DNA of 45,802 nt from Lingula anatina (taxonomy: Eukaryota; Brachiopoda; Lingulata; Lingulida; Lingulidae). A program made the translations under genes and the position numbers. The stretch covers positions 155,231 to 201,032 of the forward strand of contig NW_019775788.1 in the NCBI RefSeq assembly GCF_001039355.2. The letters run 5' to 3'. The notes beneath the pieces were generated by a model. It was not told the DNA's origin. It ran no database searches and saw only the letters and a program-made list of their open reading frames with translations. Below, one piece after another: positions 43,113 through 45,802 of this stretch (its first letter is position 1; each line of letters opens with the position of its first letter).

Positions 43113-44749
43113 ATGTCAACAAGGGAGATGTTCAGGTGCGTATAATTACAATAAGTTTTGAGTTACGTTTTAAGTTTTTGATATGAAAAAAAATAAAAAA
43201 AAAAAAAAAAAACTGCATTTCTTGTATTGGATAAGGTTATTTCTCGGCATTCATATACATCTGTTTTGTTTTTTTTAAACTACAGAGCAAATATTGTGTT
43301 AAGTGCTTTATATTACATTATGCTTAAATCATTAAGTATTTAAACGAATATTTCATCTGTAATATTTTACTGATCTGCTTTCCTCAATTTTCGAAGTTGC
43401 AATGTACTACATGTACTACATATGGTCTACACAGAAATAAATCCTCTCCGGTCTTTTATTACAGATTTCTCACTTTCCTGGTAATCTGTGGGCTAACAGC
43501 GGGGCACCAGGAGGCACAAGGTAACCGTAATAACTGATATGATTATTTCTTTTAATTTATTTGATTTCATATTACACTGTACTGAGCATGTTCTGATGTC
43601 TTTTATAGTATTCCCATAGGGTAGGATACGTGCAATTTTTACCTGAATGATTTAGCACAAAATGTATACAGACTCATATAGGCCTACATTTCATTACTAC
43701 CAATGTGTACAACTGTGATTTTTACTTAGAAGAGACTTATGATAAACTTCCCATTAAATTGTTTGATATGCCAGTACTCAGATCCGCAAATCGACACCAA
43801 GACGCGGCCAGGTGTGTTAAACGTAAATAAGATGTGGCTGGCATCAAGTGCTTCTTTATTATTTTTTTCTATACAATTCTATACAATACAATTAGACTAT
43901 CTATTAAACTAGAGCAAAATCAGCAGAATTGACTTTAAAATGAAACCTGAATATGTTGTATTTATCTCTTTGTTCTGGTAATCATGGACGGAATTTTACT
44001 TACAGATGCGGAGCCTAATGGTGATGAAAACAAACGGGCATTGCATCTCCCTAGGTAACATGATTTTAATGTATCTTTACTGTCTAATTAACTACATGCT
44101 GCTCATCTAATTCAGGCTTTTATTTTTGTTAAAGCATTTTAGCCATCTTATCTTACTGTTTTACTTTTTTAATCTGAAAAGTTAATCGAACAGTACGTAC
44201 TGATTCAATATAACCTTTTTGACATTTTCATGAAGATAAAAAGGGATTTAAAGAAGAACATTTTCTTTGGAAAGTTCAGGATGCCGTAAGCAAACAAAAG
44301 AAAAAAAGATATGAAATCGAGAAAGAAAAGAAATAATCAAGCAAGCGAATAAACGGCAAAATACTGCACTGGTAATTGTGTCACTATAAATACGCTTTAT
44401 TCCATACACTAAAACTAATAAAAGTAATCAGCAAACAAACCAAAAATCTAACTATTGTGCTTTCAGTTCCCTTCCCCTCAGCAAGGTCAAAGATGCCAAG
44501 AAAGTCTTGATGAAGACACCCCATAGGAAAGTCACTGTGGAATTCTCTGGGTACTTTGGTCGACGTAACAGCGTCGGGGTGCGGAAGAGAGACATTCTAT
44601 TCGTGATCAAACACGTGATCGAAGAAGGGGCACAGAAAGGAATGAAAAACGTCACCATATTCGACTTTGAGAAGGCTGCCAAAGCACGTAGTAAAAGAAA
44701 CACCTTTGGCGACGCTGTGTATAAATATGTTGTTAGTATTGTCAGATAA
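43113..44749 (+). CDS. Gene F: small basic secreted protein, 136 aa, function unknown
   Basis: Exons 43113-43135, 43465-43520, 44006-44054 and 44467-44749 sum to 411 bp with compatible phases. The N-terminus MSTREMFRFLTFLVICGLTA is a plausible signal peptide, cleaved near AGHQEAQ. An acidic stretch DAEPNGDENKR ends in a dibasic site. The last exon gives a Lys/Arg-rich, Cys-poor mature part with further basic sites (GRR, RKR, RSKR) and a helical centre (ILFVIKHVIEEGAQKGM). It could be a processed peptide precursor or a secreted basic effector; I recognise no family. All introns have GT-AG borders. It is unlike the TIR genes in structure and promoter, yet lies inside the same array, and a relic of its last exon occurs at 4940. 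Confidence 0.7.
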
Positions 44750-44861
44750 CTGTTTGTTGACTGAGTGTGATACATAGGCCCTATACAATAAGGTGTGTTG
44801 CAGATATGTCGGCATATTCACGCCAATGTCCATAAGTGAACTGCCTTTGGGAATTTAAACA

Positions 44862-44867
44862 AATAAA
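44862..44867 (+). terminator. Poly(A) signal of gene F
   Basis: AATAAA 113 bases after the TAA stop, the first such hexamer downstream. Confidence 0.55.
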
Positions 44868-44930
44868 TACCTGATAACCGACATGTAGTAGCACTCCTCC
44901 ATTACTAATTACAACTACAATATTCACGCA

Positions 44931-44953
44931 TTTTTTTTTTTTTTTTTTTTTTT
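44931..44953. repeat. Poly-T run
   Basis: About 23 T downstream of gene F. Beyond it to 45230 no feature was recognised. Confidence 0.9.
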
Positions 44954-45229
44954 GTAAATATTTGCCAGCTCTCAATTATTGATCATTCTCAATAATCGAT
45001 AATATTTGTCTAAAAATCATACAGCTTTGACTGCAGACTTAACTATTGAGTACTGAAAACTGAATAAAAACGTTCACTATGCCCATTGCAGTACGTCTGA
45101 ATCAAAACCTTCACTGTGACCATTATTAACCCGATTCATGCACTTAGAGAAGAACTATTTAAGGAATTAAAACAAGTGACAGGTATTAAAACTGTGGCTG
45201 ACATTTAAGCACAGATCCTAACGCACTGA

Positions 45230-45802
45230 CAGATCCAGTATTTTGTTAAGGGAGCGTGTGTGTGTGGGGGGGGGGACGCATTGTTCCCCCTTATTCCGCC
45301 AAGGTATCGTCTAAACGATATGTTAGATATGGTGTAAGTCTAGATTATTTACGTATAAGAATACATAGAAATAAAATACAACCCTATTTCTTTGGCAGAT
45401 AATATGATATTTTCTACAGTAAACCGCTAACAGCCACACATTGCGTTTGTTGAGACAGTTGCGTCGTACATCAATAGCAATAAAAGGGGAATTCCCTTAA
45501 AATCCCCCTTGTCACCTCTATTAATAATACCTGTAGCCGAGTCGCCATTGTGCAGGTCGTTTCCAGCTGGTAAGTTAACGTGATATTTTATCAAATTTTG
45601 AGGTGTGATGTCAACCACATCAGTGTCAACGGGTGACATACAACTAGTCGTAACTAAGATGTAATAGGGTTGTTGACATTTCGGTAAAAAACTGCGAATT
45701 ACAACATGTAAATGGCAGTGTTTACGCGTAAAGAGCGAGCTGGGAAATTTGACGTTTCGGTTTCGGTTTGTACCTGAATGTGTTGTCCCGCTAAAAAAAT
45801 AA
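45230..45802. repeat. Truncated copy of the gene E upstream block
   Basis: Collinear with 30300-30900, starting CAGTATTTTGTTAAGGGAGC and running to the window edge at the position where the other copy has its poly-A. Confidence 0.85.
45487..45575 (+). promoter_or_regulatory. Candidate promoter unit for a further gene beyond the window
   Basis: GGGAATTCCC at 45487-45496, TATTAATAAT at 45519-45528, donor G|GTAAGT at 45570. By analogy with gene E, an N-cap exon would be expected about 1.3 kb to the right. Confidence 0.5.

Noticed and set aside
44452-44775. Minus-strand frame of 107 residues over the last exon of gene F, and the minus frame at 4915-5172
   Set aside because: Antisense of gene F and of its relic; the plus-strand gene has signal peptide, splice sites and promoter.
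45427-45639. Minus-strand frame (NLPAGNDLHNGD) shared with 6306-6719 and 30546-30815
   Set aside because: Similarity comes from the duplicated leader unit; indels between copies break the frame and no start, splice or domain context supports a protein.

Overview
This is a eukaryotic nuclear window: multi-exon genes with GT-AG introns, AT-rich introns, AATAAA signals, TATA boxes, long microsatellites and many small inverted-repeat transposons. The domain mix (ankyrin repeats plus TIR), the frequent TACATGTA-type palindromes and the element load suggest a marine invertebrate, most likely a lophotrochozoan such as a mollusc or brachiopod. Amphioxus or a hemichordate is not excluded. The species cannot be fixed from the sequence. 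There are no bacterial features. One N is present at 11151.

The window is dominated by a plus-strand tandem family of innate-immunity-type genes, named A, B, D and E here. The shared architecture is an ankyrin N-cap exon, a variable number of one-repeat (99 bp, phase 0) ankyrin exons, a C-cap exon, a roughly 72-residue helical domain X that looks death-fold-like, a roughly 40-50 residue helical exon (Y), a TIR domain and a short C-terminal coiled coil. Gene A (1862-3105) is the 3' end of a copy that starts outside the recognisable sequence. Gene B (9176 to about 14205) carries several lesions and is a decaying or alternatively spliced copy. Gene D (21910-27187) is open throughout and joins two successive Y-TIR cassettes, so it predicts a 639-residue protein with two TIR domains. 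Gene E (31969-39051) is the cleanest copy: 12 exons, 570 residues, six ankyrin exons produced by recent tandem amplification.

Upstream of B, D and E, and again at the right edge (45.2-45.8 kb), lie repeated copies of a compact unit. Each has a palindromic GGGAATTCCC or GGGGAATCCCC motif (a kappaB-type site), usually an AT-rich TATA-like stretch, and then, in most copies, a G|GTAAGT donor. Each complete gene has a matching 5'-UTR acceptor just before its ATG. I read these units as duplicated promoters with a tiny non-coding first exon. This would place TIR/ankyrin genes under Rel/NF-kappaB control; it is an inference from motif and position.

Gene flanks are also duplicated: 14.6-15.3 matches 27.8-28.5 kb, 28.8-30.3 matches 39.9-41.8 kb, and 30.3-30.9 matches 45.2-45.8 kb. 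The array therefore grew by segmental duplication and probably continues to the right. Between the blocks lie MITE-like elements, one datable by an empty paralogous site. At 42.99-44.87 kb is an unrelated four-exon gene (F) for a small basic secreted protein of unknown function, with a TATA box and E-box. A decayed relative of its last exon sits at 4940-5044.
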